Assembly (NCBI GenBank): GCA_026874595.1
Contig: CM049319.1
Coordinates: 2,177,501-2,241,500, forward strand
Length of the DNA stretch: 64,000 bases
Direction of reading: 5' to 3'
Source of the DNA: Sipunculus nudus
Taxonomy: Eukaryota; Annelida; Sipuncula; Golfingiida; Sipunculidae
The translations under genes and the position numbers were made by a program. How positions within the stretch are numbered: the first letter of the stretch is position 1; each line of letters opens with the position of its first letter. A model generated the notes under the pieces. The model searched no databases and was not told where the DNA came from. It saw only the letters and a program-made list of their open reading frames with translations. Shown here in pieces: positions 12,501-24,339 of the stretch.

Positions 12501-13926
12501 TTAGCTCAGCTGACTGTAAGTCATCTGAGTAATAGCGATCACCCTTTGTCCGTCGTCTGTCCTTCCGGCCGTCTGTCCGTTAACAGGGCACAAATCGTAA
12601 CCGCTGGACCTGGAATCTTCTAACATTACATCCAGGGAGGTCCATGAAAAATCTCTGTGGAAACCTGAAATTAGGTCTCTGTTACTCATAAACTCTGAGC
12701 TGTGGGGCTCCGAAGTACCCCTCCCCCAGAATAATGGAAAATTTAATACAAACCTGAAGTATCTGAACAACTTATGCATTGATCACCATGATTCTTTGCA
12801 TAGATATTGATCATGGAGTGTTTCATCAGTTTCTGCAGACTCATGGGGCTACCTATATTTTTTCGATTTTTTTTTCTCCATAATTTAGACCTTAAAAGAT
12901 GAGGTCATCAGTTAACAGGGCACAAATCATAACGACTGGACCTAGAATCTTCTCTCTTGACATGCAGAGAGGCCCTTGAAAAGTCTCCTTGGAAACCTGA
13001 AGTTAGGTCTCTGTTACCCATAAACTATTTAACTATTTAACTACTCCCCAGAACAATGGAAAATTTAATACAGAACTCAAGTAACTGAACAACTATTGCA
13101 TTGATCAGCATGGTTCTTTGCATGGATATTGATCATGGAATGTTTCATCAGTTTCTGCAGTCTGGTGGCGCCACCTGTATTTTTTCGATTTTTATGAATT
13201 GTTTTCTCTACTTTTGAGACCTCAGACCATCTGTTAACAGGGCACAAATTGAAACCATTGGTCCTAGAATCTTCTAACTTGATATCCAGGGAGGTCTGTG
13301 AAAAAATATCCTTGGAAACTTGAAATTAGGTCTCTGTTATCCATATTCTCTGAGCTATGGGGCTTATAAGCACCCCCCAGCATAATTTAAAATTTGAAAC
13401 CAAGCAGGGCACAAATCATAACCATTGGATCTGAAATCTTCTAACTTAAAATAAAGGGAGGTCCATGAAAAGTATCCTAGAAAACGTGAAATTAGGTCTC
13501 TGTTACCCATATTTTCTGAGCCATGGGGCTTATTAGCACCCCTCAGAATAACTGAAAATTTGAAACCAAAGTAGGGCACAAATCATAACCATTGGGCCCA
13601 GAATCTTCTAACTTGATATCCTGAGAGTTCCTCAAAAGTTCTCCCCAGAAACCTGAAATTCGGTCATTGTGACCTATATTCTCAGGGTTTTAGGGTATGT
13701 TTTAGCACCCCAGAAATAATGCAAAATACACACGAATTGCCAGAATCCTCAGGAAGGGCTGGTTGGATTGTCATCAAATTTGTTGTGCTTATGGGTCTTG
13801 AACTATGAACTTAAGCTAATATACATGAACAAAGATGCCACCTACAGTATCGTAATTAGTTCCCGTGCAAGGACATATTGTCACATGTCAGTCTGCTGAG
13901 CGTCATGACCCATGGGTCACTTGTTT
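12501..13926 (-). mobile_element. Hairpin-ended tandem-core repeat element (HINE/Helitron-like)
   Basis: The left end has a strong hairpin at 12505-12529: arms CTCAGCTGACT and AGTCATCTGAG pair at 10 of 11 positions around a GTA loop. On the minus strand this becomes a 3' hairpin followed by CTAA, which fits the Helitron-type CTRR end; hence the orientation given. The core contains five related units, with the phrase 'AGGGCACAAAT' at about 12584, 12916, 13237, 13406 and 13574, so two long units (about 330 and 320 bp) are followed by shorter ones (about 170 bp). The right end holds a perfect 14-bp palindrome TGACCCATGGGTCA (13906-13919). Elements beginning 'TTTTAGCTCA' with tandem cores are familiar from bivalve genomes; that is recalled, not searched. 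No protein is encoded. Confidence 0.55.
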
Positions 13927-16900
13927 ATTTAATTAAGCCAGAGCCTACTCCGGAATCTCATGTCTTGCATATTGATCTTCACCAACAAAATTCCCCCGAG
14001 TCTGTTTGTCAGTTATGCTGTCCCTTTGTCTCTCGATCGTACACGTATGCGTCAGGGATATCTCATACGCTACCATCCAGAAAAAAAGTGACATTTAATA
14101 AAAAATTACTCTGGTGATAAAACAATCTGCCCTCCTTTCCAAATAAGATGATTTTCATGACGTTTTGAGATTTTCATCCTCTCTATTTGTTGCATCACCT
14201 TCCGAAGGCACCGACAATATATTGAAACCCATACACGTGAGGGTGGCCGGAAGTCACGCCCGGCATCCCAACATCTCTTCCCGTCTATCAAGATCACCCA
14301 AGGTCAGTCAAGGAAAATGAACGAACGCCGACAAAGATATTTCTTGCAGAGCTCTAAGCTGATGGGAATGGTACAAAGTCGATTTATAATTATCAAGGTA
14401 ATGAAAAGGAAAGTTTTATTAAACGGAAATCACTTCCATGTGACCAAAATGACTTAAATATTTGCAAAGAAGAGGCAACATGTTCAATTTTTATCACAAA
14501 GCGTAGTTGTTAAGTTTGAAAAATGGCTTTCTATTGAAAGGCAGATCTCTTGGTTAAAAAATGAGTTTTACAAAGGCAGTATATTACTATAGCACCAACT
14601 GACCAACAGTTTCCATGTATGTTGCGAAATAGAGCTGATATATATTCTTTACTCCTTGAAAGGCTTTTTTTGGTGAACATAACTATTATTTATAATTATA
14701 ATAATAATAATTATTATTATTATAATTAGAATATTTATCATTCAAATAATATTTAAGTAAGTTTATATAGTTTAACAAAGAATGCACTATGATGCAGTAA
14801 GAATATGGTCTGTCTGAATATCTGCCTGAGAAGGCAACGTCAGTGACTAGATATCATCGCTTTAAACATACTTTCTTCACTTGAAATTATGCAAATTATG
14901 CAAGACGAGTCTTTTACTGAATTGCACATGGAAGAATGGTAACAACATATTAATAAAATGTATTATAAAATAAGTTCATTTAGTTGCTTTTAGTCATATT
15001 ATAATGAAAATGAGGCCCCAAGTGCAACAGTGTATTATTCAATGCTACCTTAATGTTAATCAAGGATTTAAGACTGAATTGATTGACATCTGAAATTGTA
15101 TTCAAAATTAAAAGTTGGTAATATATTGTATCTGGAGTAAATTTTCCTTATTACGTCCATATGGGGAGATTATGAATGAAAACAAAAGTTCCTGACTTTT
15201 CTTTTATTTTAAACGCTGGCCGAGTGACATTGCACAATGCGGACACTGGTTATTTTCTCGGTTATCCCTCGACAGTGTCAATAATCTTGAGATTGCAATA
15301 ACAGATGTGTTCTTGTGTGATGTAACCATGTCGTCCCGAAGTCACCCGATGTTAACCCATATCTATCGAATGTTATCATGATGTCATACCGATCCTTCCA
15401 AAATTGGTTAATTCATCAACATGTATATGGTGTCCCCGATATTGTTGCCCCGAATATATCTCGATGACACATTGCGTTAAACATATGACAACTGTGAGCC
15501 CGCCTTTAATATCTTAACGTACGTGTTCGTCATCGATATCAAACGTCTTTCAGGATTATGAAGAGGAAGTTTCGCAGGACCTCACTTCCGGTCCAGAATT
15601 CCTGATCAGATGTTGCCGGTCTTTTACATTCGGCATAAGGTCATTTGTATGACAGGTGAAAAGTATTCGTAGGAATGTCACCTGGGGAAAGGGTTCTCTT
15701 CACGATAATGGCCGTCCTTATCCATATCTTCAAGGATTCCATCTGCTTTTTACTGCCCTGCAGCCCACCGGTATGGCTTTGTGTTTTACTATATTTATGG
15801 TACTGCCGGACATGTTCCATTAACATTGCATTTGGAAGGTATGGACCAAGCTATAGCTGATGTATTGTATTTTATAATCGGGACTTATTACATACTTCTC
15901 CTTCAGTGTTGTATTGTATTTTGTAAAAGAATAATTGATGTTAAAACGGTCCACTGGTGAGGCAGGTAATGAGTTTGTTAAGTATTTGTATCAGGATATT
16001 TTTATAAGGGCTAAGGCACTCAGCAAATTACTACAGCCTAATAATAGCCACATTTAGTGATCTTTATACACAACTTATTCACATGTCCATGTAATTAAAA
16101 AAAACCGGCAAGCTTTGTATTAATTGACATACGTCCTGTATATTAAACAGACAGTAAATAAAGCCAAAGTAATATATGTAGCTTTGTCTTTGAAATATTG
16201 ACCTTTTTATACAACAATTTAACATTAAATGTTAAAATGTTGAATGTTCGTCTTCTTTCAGTATTTTTGATTGAAATATCTGTTTTCCAATGAGCTGTCA
16301 GTTGAGTTCGTTAGAATAAAACAAATGAACCAGAACACAGAATGATTCTTCTGGGGAATATTTCATCTTATTGTTAGTTTGGGAACCAGAATGTAAACAT
16401 AACCAGATGCCCATGACAATTCCTCGTAAACCACACAATAAGACGCTGGCGCCAGACACAATTTTTTGTTTAATTGTCTGTCTAATTTGCGGCAACGTGT
16501 TCCCATACACCGCAAGGTGCTTAATCAGCCGAGACAATGTAACATTTACTTTAAACTGAGCCTGCGTTTCTTTAGACCCGATATGAGGACACCCAACTGC
16601 CCGCGCTGTCAATACCAGCGGCCTGCCAGAAATCAACTTATCTAGGGAAATCAATAAATAAGACGCCATTCTGCGCATCCTATTAAGAAAGGGCAAAAAA
16701 TAACACCTGTTGAACTTCCGGACACCTAGCACGTGCTGCAGCCGGGTCAGGTCTGTGACGTAGGTCGGTTATGATAAAGTCATGTCAATCTGTGAAATGT
16801 CAAATTTTATTTCTATGGAAAAGTAATTTCAAGAAACATGTTTATGTAATTCCAGATTTGTTTTGGATAAACAGATAAAAATGACGTATTTTGAAACAGA

Positions 16901-19900
16901 TGGGGGATCTCCTGACATTTACTAAGTAATTATCGTGATGATCAACCCATTTCCAATGATTCCTTACTTTAAATAATTTGATTTATCAATTAATCAATAC
17001 CAATACGTGGCCGGAATTTACTTACGAATTGTATTCTAACAGCATACATTGAAAATAAAACACAAATTTATCTCTACAGAAAATTAATTCTTCTGATATT
17101 ATGGACACTTTATTAATTATATATTCATAACGTGATGCGTCTGTCCCGCCTTTCAAGACGGACATTACTAAAGACACATAAAAATAGCCTCAGTATCGGT
17201 TTTCCGGGCATTTGTAAAAATACAAATGAAATATTATATTTAAGAGTAAGAAAACACGGTAGATATTTTCTTAAATTTACTTATAAATTATAATATCACA
17301 TAATTCTTTGAAAATCGACCTGAATCTTTTCTGATTTATATTTTACAGTTGAAATTTGAATGTTTAAACTGAACTAAATACGAAAGCAATGCTAGGTCGC
17401 AGACAAGATTCAATGGGACATACACAAACACAACTACTCTGTCGTTCTCCAATCAAAACCATAAAACATTCCTGACGGTCCATCACAGATATAAGCCAAA
17501 CTTCATGGGTTTGCTATTTGCAGGAATGACAAATGAACAAAGCTGAGCAGATTGGTAATGTTTAATTGGTCCCCGTGGGTGGGCATTCCGCTGTGGTGGG
17601 GAACCGAGATGTCAGACTGCTGGACAAACGCGATCTGTCTATCTGGGAGGGGAGGGGACCAGTGGCGTTCAAGATGATGAAACTAGACCTCCCAGGACAA
17701 GGAGGACACTTTTGATGGATGTAAATAATCACATTCTGATAGAATTACGTCAAAAACGAAAAAAGCAAACCAAACTTGTATTATAAAATTAGTAAGTGTT
17801 AATTTATAGAAGGATATTTAAATAATACAATAAAACATGTTCAAACACACAGTTTTGTAAGACATTGCTTAAAGCGGGTCTAAGGATGGGATGGGGATGA
17901 AGATATTCATATTTTTTCACTGATATATGCTTCACATGTCAAACGCATTATGACCATTAAAATGGGAGAAGTCAAATTCCTTGTCAACTCCGGGCCTACT
18001 TGAGTTATCAATTTGAGGTGTCAAGTGTATCAGTTTGCCTATTATATATCTGAACCAAACCATCATAAATCACCTCAGAAACGACCATTTGTTACGCTAC
18101 ACGCTGCATTGAAAAACTGATCGGTGAGCCGCGAAAATGTGATGGTAAACACTGAGTTATGAGACGGAGTGTAGGAGTTTTTATTACGCCTGACTTTAAC
18201 AATATCAAATCACTCTCCTCCACCCTGGACAATAAACACACACCCGGTGATCGGCCATGGATCATACATAACCACGTATGTCAACACGCATTTAACAAGA
18301 CATTTGGCTGGATTTACCAGTTGCCAAGACGACATTACACTTAGGACACAAAGTGCATCAGGGTTTTCATGTTTGTTCGGCCTTTACTGATGCCAGAAAA
18401 GGAAATTAGTTTTTATTAATATTCCTCTGAAACAGACAGTATCGCAATAATAAAAGTGTCAATATCATATTTTTTATGTAAGAATTCGTTTCTGGAATCA
18501 ACAGTATCGAGGGCTGTAGTCTTCTTAAATATTCAGGTGTTCCTAAAATGAGGCATAATTGAGACTGAGCCCCGGTCTGCATGGTACCGTGTATCCTAGT
18601 CTATTCGCCATCCGTTCATTCGCCAAACTCTTCTATCGCCAGAAACTAAGAAGGTCCTAGCATTCTCCACCTGTTCACCCCCTTCACTCAAGCAAGTGCT
18701 CGAAGATCACTTTTACTTGAAGAAATTCCTTAATATATGTATTCGGATATTTTTTTCATTTTTTTCAGATTCGTCCGATGCACGTCAACTCCTTCAACAA
18801 GTACATTTTACATGACGTTCCGAAAATATAGGTTGTATTGCACGTTTTTATATTTATACATGTAGTTCCATATTTCTTCCGTTGTTTAGTATTACATGTT
18901 CAATGGCAGACAAAATACCTTTACATGTGTAGAGAAAAATTCAGAATCCATCGGTATGTAGAACAACTAGACAGATTTCTTTGTCATAGGCGAAATGTGA
19001 ACGTTTTACTAGGACATGTCTCAATTCCATCAAGCAGTGGCAAAATTTCTCAAAATTGTATATATTCCTAAAGTAACAATTAACTTTATGAAAGCTAGAA
19101 TAATAAATAAAATACGATTAGATTATGGGGACAATAGCCACAGTCTATATTTTTTTATATTTATTTCAAGCTACTGAACGGTAAATAATGCGTAACTTAA
19201 TTTAGTTGGTAACTTGGGTTTAAGACTTATGAGAAAAGCATACAGTCACAGTTCAGAAGAGCTAACCATGAACTAACGCAACAAATTTAGTTGGCAGGTT
19301 GACCCTGACCCAAGCAACCTGTGAAAATATAATTCGTCACATATTGGATAAGGCATTTCTGATAATTGTTCCAATTTATATTGTGTTTTCATACTAATCT
19401 AGTACTCATCCTACTAATCTAAGTACTCCAGTTAAATTGACAATAATATATTCTGTTGTTCCATGACGTAACCACCTGACCGAGAAATCATAACGTCATT
19501 CCTCAAGGTGTCAGGCAGCCGGAGGTTTGAAGGAGATGTGCGCAGACAGTTCAAATATAGATCCAAACTCGTACCTGGCAAGTGATTAAAGTCTCTCACA
19601 GAAAAGCTGCCCATTTATTACAAAAGAGCAACCTTGAAATAGGTAACGGTAACTGCATGATACTGACACAGTCCTTTAAATAACCAGATAAATCCAACAC
19701 AGCGAGACAAGCCGTAAGCAGTCTACCGGGACATATATACATGTACATACGCAAAGGCGGTCAGTCGTAACAATAACGAGCTTACGACGACCATCTCATC
19801 AAACATTCATTCAATATAGACCAGGTACATGAAAAATGCTGTAAAGTACTTTGGTTGTGTTTTTATCATCTGATGACAGACTTAACTTGATTTATATTTA

Positions 19901-20034
19901 ACAGTGGCTTTTTATGCCTTTAGTATAATTGCTCTGCAATCATAGTTTACCGTGATGAATTCTACTGCGGAGCTAAACCGAACCAGAACGATAGTGGATT
20001 CATCGTGATCAGAATGATTCTGTCAATACAAGGA
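13927..20034. other. Mostly unique AT-rich DNA; no supported gene
   Basis: No exon is convincing. A 145-codon minus-strand frame (16298-16732) lies in a less AT-rich, complex-sequence patch (16380-16760), but it has no recognisable domain. The patch could equally be conserved non-coding DNA. A second GC-richer patch is at 17560-17710. The remainder is AT-rich intronic or intergenic sequence. Confidence 0.5.
14693..14728. repeat. Perfect 36-bp AT palindrome
   Basis: The sequence around 14710/14711 is perfectly self-complementary for 18 bp on each side, built only of A and T (TAAT/ATTA words). It could extrude a cruciform and is a plausible instability site. Slippage of AAT/ATT runs is the simplest origin. 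Confidence 0.9.
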
Positions 20035-20737
20035 TAACTTTGTCCTGCACATTAAACCGGGTTAGGTTTATTTTGTCCTACACTTTAAACCGAATTAGGG
20101 TTATATTGTCCTACACTTTAAACCGGTTTAGAGTTTTTTTTTTGTCTCGCATATTAAACCGGATCAGAGTTTTTTTGTCTCACACATTAAATTGGATTAG
20201 AGTTATTTCGCCTCATACATTAAACCGGATTAGAGTTATTTAACCTCACACATTAAACCGGATTAGTTATTTTGTCTCACACATTAAATCGGATTAGAGT
20301 TATTTTGTCTCATACATTAAACCGGATTAGGGTTATGTGAACCAGATGTGGGTTAATTTTTTCTACAAGTTGATCCGGATACGATTTTTCCCCCTACAAG
20401 GTAATCCTGATAAGGATTACTTACCAAACAAGTTGATCCAGATTAGGGTGATATTGCCTGTCAATTGATCTGGATTGGAGTTATTTTTCTCACACATTAA
20501 ACCGGATTAGAGTTATTTTGTCTTACACATCAAATCGGATTAGAGTTATTATGTCTCACACATTAAACCAGATTAGAATTACTTTGTCTCACACATTAAA
20601 CCGGATTAGAATTACTTTGTCTCACACATTAAATCGGATTAGGGTTATTTGAACCGGGTTATTTTGTTTTACAAGCTGATCCGGATAAGATTTTTTCCCT
20701 ACAAGGTAATCCGGATAAGGTGAACTTACCAAACAAT
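20035..20737 (+). repeat. Degenerate ~31-bp minisatellite (left flank of satellite)
   Basis: Roughly twenty diverged units of the form 'cacattaaaccggattagagttattttgtct' occur in tandem, with unit length mostly 28-33 bp. Towards the right, units change to forms containing 'gatccggat' that lead into the homogeneous array. Units differ from each other much more than those of the core, so this part is older. Open frames here are by-products of the repeat. Confidence 0.85.
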
Positions 20738-21412
20738 TTGATTCGGATTAGGGTAATATTACCCTGTCAGTTTATCCGGATTAGGGTAATATTACCCTGT
20801 CAGTTGATCCGGATTAGGGTAATATTACCCTGTCAGTTGATCCGGATTAGGGTAATATTACCCTGTCAGTTGATCCGGATTAGGGTAATATTACCCTGTC
20901 AGTTGATCCGGATTAGGGTAATATTACCCTGTCAGTTGATCCGGATTAGGGTAATATTACCCTGTCAGTTGATCCGGATTAGGGTAATATTACCCTGTCA
21001 GTTGATCCGGATTAGGGTAATATTACCCTGTCAGTTGATCCGGATTAGGGTAATATTACCCTGTCAGTTGATCCGGATTAGGGTAATATTACCCTGTCAG
21101 TTGATCCGGATTAGGGTAATATTACCCTGTCAGTTGATCCGGAATAGGGTAATATTACCCTGTCAGTTGATCCGGATTAGGGTAATATTACCCTGTCAGT
21201 TGATCCGGATTAGGGTAATATTACCCTGTCAGTTGATCCGGATAAGGGTAATATTACCCTGTCAGTTGATCCGGATTAGGGTAATATTACCCTGTCAGTT
21301 GATCCGGATTAGGGTAATATTACCCTGTCAGTTGATCCGGATTAGGGTAATATTACCCTGTCAGTTGATCCGGATTAGGGTAATATTACCCTGTCAGTTG
21401 ATCCGGATTAGA
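20738..21412 (+). repeat. Homogeneous 33-bp minisatellite, ~20 units, two palindromes per unit
   Basis: About 20 head-to-tail copies of a 33-bp unit: GTTGATCCGGATTAGGG then TAATATTACCCTGTCA. Each unit holds a perfect 16-bp palindrome AGGGTAATATTACCCT and a perfect 8-bp palindrome ATCCGGAT. Copies are almost identical; I see about three single-base variants (the first unit, one GGAATAGGG near 21142 and one GGATAAGGG near 21240). Because 33 is a multiple of three, one plus frame stays open and reads LIRIRVILPCQ repeatedly (20720-21439). It has no upstream gene context, and I treat it as a consequence of the unit length. The unit contains the hexamer TTAGGG once, so it is not a telomeric array. 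Confidence 0.97.
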
Positions 21413-21600
21413 GATTTTTTTACCTACAAGTTGATCTAGGATTAGTAGTTTTGTCGGAATAAGCTGATTCTGCCCAACAGGTTATGCCGGGTAGGGGTGA
21501 TTTTGCCATACAAGTTTTACCATATCACGACGGTTTTACCCAACAAGTTGATCTGGATAAAGGTGATTTTGCCCTGCAAGATGATCCAGGTTAGGGTTAT
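21413..21600 (+). repeat. Degenerate satellite units (right flank)
   Basis: Several diverged units with 'caagttgatctggat', 'ggtgattttgcc' and 'gatccaggttagggtta' continue the array to the right at low identity. Together with the left flank they bracket the young core. Confidence 0.7.
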
Positions 21601-21954
21601 CGATTGTAAAATCGATGAATTAGGTCAGCACACTGTACTTTAGAAACTCCTTCGTCGTTGGTCCATCATAATCACACAAGGTCACGGGATCCACTACCTG
21701 AAGGAGCTTGTGGATTAACAAAAGAAGAATCCTGAGGAGTATGAGATCAAAAGATCAAAGTCCTATTTCAGATACACTAGGTTTGCAGTTCAATACAACC
21801 AGTCTAATTATGTTTGTCTATAATATTATCGTATGTTAAAGGCACATATACATTTGAAATAATCTATGTATTATCTCACATAATTAGTTTATACTGAATG
21901 CATCAGTTTCCTCAGCAAAATTCTTAAGTCCCAAACAATGAGAATAAAAATGAA
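21601..21954. other. Non-coding spacer, nothing recognised
   Basis: Unique-looking sequence between the satellite and the dispersed repeat. No gene or structured element is supported. Confidence 0.6.
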
Positions 21955-22195
21955 AGAAGAAACACAGAAGAAACACCGGTTTGAGATGAGTTGCGTAGTG
22001 CGACCACTAGGTGGCGTGCGCGCTACGTCAATGTTTTGCGTCATTGTTCGCACCCGATGCAAGCTTATTTACACTTGTTGAGAAAGCAAACGGTTTTAAA
22101 ACTTAATATTTTCAGATTACATAAAAATTTATGGTGGAATACTATAGTATATATATATCTAATATACCTGGTATGTGATTATGTACCTTAATGTT
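21955..22195 (+). repeat. Dispersed repeat with CTCF-like motif, copy 1
   Basis: This aligns in the same order with 40205-40450: 'gaagaaacaccggt', 'gtgcgaccactaggtggcg', 'cgatgcaag.ttattt.cacttgt', 'aagcaaacggttt', and 'cctggtatgtgat'. The second block contains CCACTAGGTGGCG (22004-22016), which fits the core CTCF consensus CCASYAGRKGGCR at every position. No terminal repeats or pol III boxes are evident. An open frame across it has no recognisable product. Confidence 0.7.
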
Positions 22196-23137
22196 TCCGT
22201 AGTAAAAGTGTCTTTATTTATTTGGTAGTAAGGTCCATGTCAGGTGCATGGATTAATTGACTATGAAGATAGCCGTATGATAAGAATAATTTGCATTCTT
22301 AAACCAAGAATATGATATAAAGAGCTGGGAATTAAGAAGAAAAACCTATCGTTAAAACATAAAGAGTATTGAATCAATAAACTGCATCGAATCCCATTTT
22401 CAGCGATAGCACCTAGAGACCTCAGCCCTTACATCCAACATATAACCACTCGGCTACGTCAAATCACACCACTTTGTCCTCGATCACTTACAATGGACTA
22501 GTTGCTAAAAATATCTCTCTTTCTGTTGATATGGCTGTTGACGTTATCATATCTTCTTCGTAATTTAAAACATAAAACGCCTCTTTACTCATAAGAATAA
22601 TAATCAGCAAAATAAGATATGGTAATATACCAATTTGAAAATTGACGTCGGCATTAACCTCAGAGTCCGACCCAAGGCTTCTATTTCTCTGATCATTATG
22701 GTATGATTCTTACAGCGTTCCCAGTGGGACTAAACTGTTTAAAGATCCATAAATTTCAATTATTTTCCATTTTCCTTCACGTATGTATAAAATCACCGAT
22801 ATTTACATCGCAAGGTTTTAGCTATTTTTTTTCGAAACCAGCCGATGGCAGGTTTATTTTTCCTTTAACAAGTATGCTTTGAATAAGAACGAAATATAAT
22901 TGTTCTCAGTGCCAACACATCCTGAAACGTCAGATGGTTTTATATAATGACTGTTTGTCCATCACAAAAGATTTTAAATTCAACCCAATAATGACAAGGA
23001 AATTGTATTTATTCCGAATGGGCTGAAAATAAATCACAAGTTTAACACCATTATTATGTTATCGATCCGATTTTCTTGGACATATGTAGATACATTGTTA
23101 ATGAAGCGCAGTTGTAGACAGCTTTATCTGATTTACT

Positions 23138-23152
23138 CCCCCCCCCCCCCCC
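23138..23152 (-). repeat. Poly(C) tract, 15 bp
   Basis: Fifteen uninterrupted C (poly(G) on the minus strand). Confidence 0.95.
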
Positions 23153-23587
23153 AACATAACTGCATTGCATGTTTTATTTTCTTCAAAGATATTATTTGTG
23201 ACTCGTGATTCAGCGGAAAATTTTGTAGGTCATCTCGTGAGTATTCTGAGGGAACAGTTTATATGAAAACACATCCGGGTATTACGTTTTAGAGAGTTAA
23301 AAAAAGACAGAATAGTTTCGAAAAAAATATGAAGAACTAGGTGGAGTTGCATGCGCATCCGCATACACATGAGGCGCTGCACTGAGAGCAATGTAAAGTG
23401 AATCTGCACATGCAATTACAATTGAGAGCGAGAAATGGCTAACGTTCACTGTATTGTTCACTGTCACGTAAATGAAGACGTAATCACAACAGCAACGTAA
23501 ATGTTATGTCACACTACGCTACACTTTCCTACCAGACGCTCGCCCGTCCAAAAAATAACCCCTACCTTCCCCGTCCCGCGGTGGGGT

Positions 23588-23600
23588 GGGGGGGGGGGGG
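23588..23600 (+). repeat. Poly(G) tract, 13 bp
   Basis: Thirteen uninterrupted G, extended upstream by GTGGGGT, with G-quadruplex potential. Confidence 0.95.
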
Positions 23601-24154
23601 TGGATGAAATACATGATGTATTTGTTGAATTATGTGAATCAGCAATGGAGAAGATATACACTGCCAATTCATCATCCTTGTATTGACGTAATCACTATGT
23701 CGTGATAAACAGTGCATCCCTGCTTTATTAATCCCCCTATACATTGTACTGTGTAAACAATTGTGCTTTTGTACAAAGGATATGTGTTTTTCACGCTCCC
23801 TCTTTCGCTCTAGTTGTTGTTTCCTCTCTGATAACTGATGTCCAGTGGTGGTATGAAATATGCATTGCCAATGGTACAGTTAGTTGATTGTCACGCGTTT
23901 ATAAAGTCACGCAAATATTCAACTCAGTGCACTCAACATCCAGTGTTTATACCAGTGTAAATGATCGCAAACAAAAGTTCCGGGGATGAATATAGTAAAA
24001 CCGCTAATAACGGCTACCATAGTGAAACGTCCTCCCCATTTAAGCCACACCATGCCACGATCATCCTACAGCATAGCCAGCGCTAAAACAGTATTCCTGT
24101 ATTTGTGGTTTTCCAATCTCTGATGTGAAGGGTTTTCTTGCCAGGCGTGTTACT

Positions 24155-24299
24155 TTAGTCATTGTTATAATAACGCCAACCCTGATATTCCCAATTCCGG
24201 AATATTATACATTCTTCACTGTAGCATACCCCTCCTGCATCTCCCGAGTCACTCTGAAGTTCTAAGTACATCAGTTGTAAGCCTTCGTCCTGTCTAGTT
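24155..24299 (-). CDS. Candidate terminal exon, unknown product
   Basis: On the minus strand a run of T ends in TTTACAAG, a usable 3' splice acceptor, followed by 47 open codons and a TAA stop. The translation begins TRQDEGLQLMYLELQSDSGD, continues AGGVCYSEECIIF and ends YQGWRYYNND. It is acidic and of balanced composition, unlike the AT-driven frames nearby. I do not recognise the protein. The length is well within chance for this window and no partner exon is visible. A GGG/GTATGC donor inside would give a shorter internal exon. Confidence 0.2.
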
Positions 24300-24339
24300 C
24301 TTGTAAAAAAAAAAAAGATTGTTGTCAATCTAAAATACA

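Larger units (their letters stand above)
22196..24154. other. AT-rich non-coding DNA with poly(C)/poly(G) tracts
   Basis: No supported gene. It holds a 15-bp poly(C) run (23138-23152) and a 13-bp poly(G) run (23588-23600, preceded by GTGGGGT). The CAG/CpG-poor remainder shows no clear repeat structure. Confidence 0.55.

Noticed and set aside
16298-16732. 145-codon minus-strand open frame
   Set aside because: No domain, no clear splice boundaries, and an overlapping plus frame; it may reflect conserved non-coding DNA or chance.
20738-21412. TTAGGG in every unit: interstitial telomere repeat
   Set aside because: The hexamer occurs once per 33 bp and is part of a palindrome, not a tandem (TTAGGG)n run.
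20738-21412. Resemblance of ATTACCCTGT to half of the I-SceI homing-endonuclease site
   Set aside because: Only ten bases match and the other half of the site is absent. No homing-endonuclease or group I intron context exists.
20720-21439. 239-codon open frame with 11-residue repeats (LIRIRVILPCQ)
   Set aside because: The frame is open only because the minisatellite unit is 33 bp and one of its three plus frames lacks a stop. There is no upstream coding context, and unit identity at the DNA level, including dyads, explains it.
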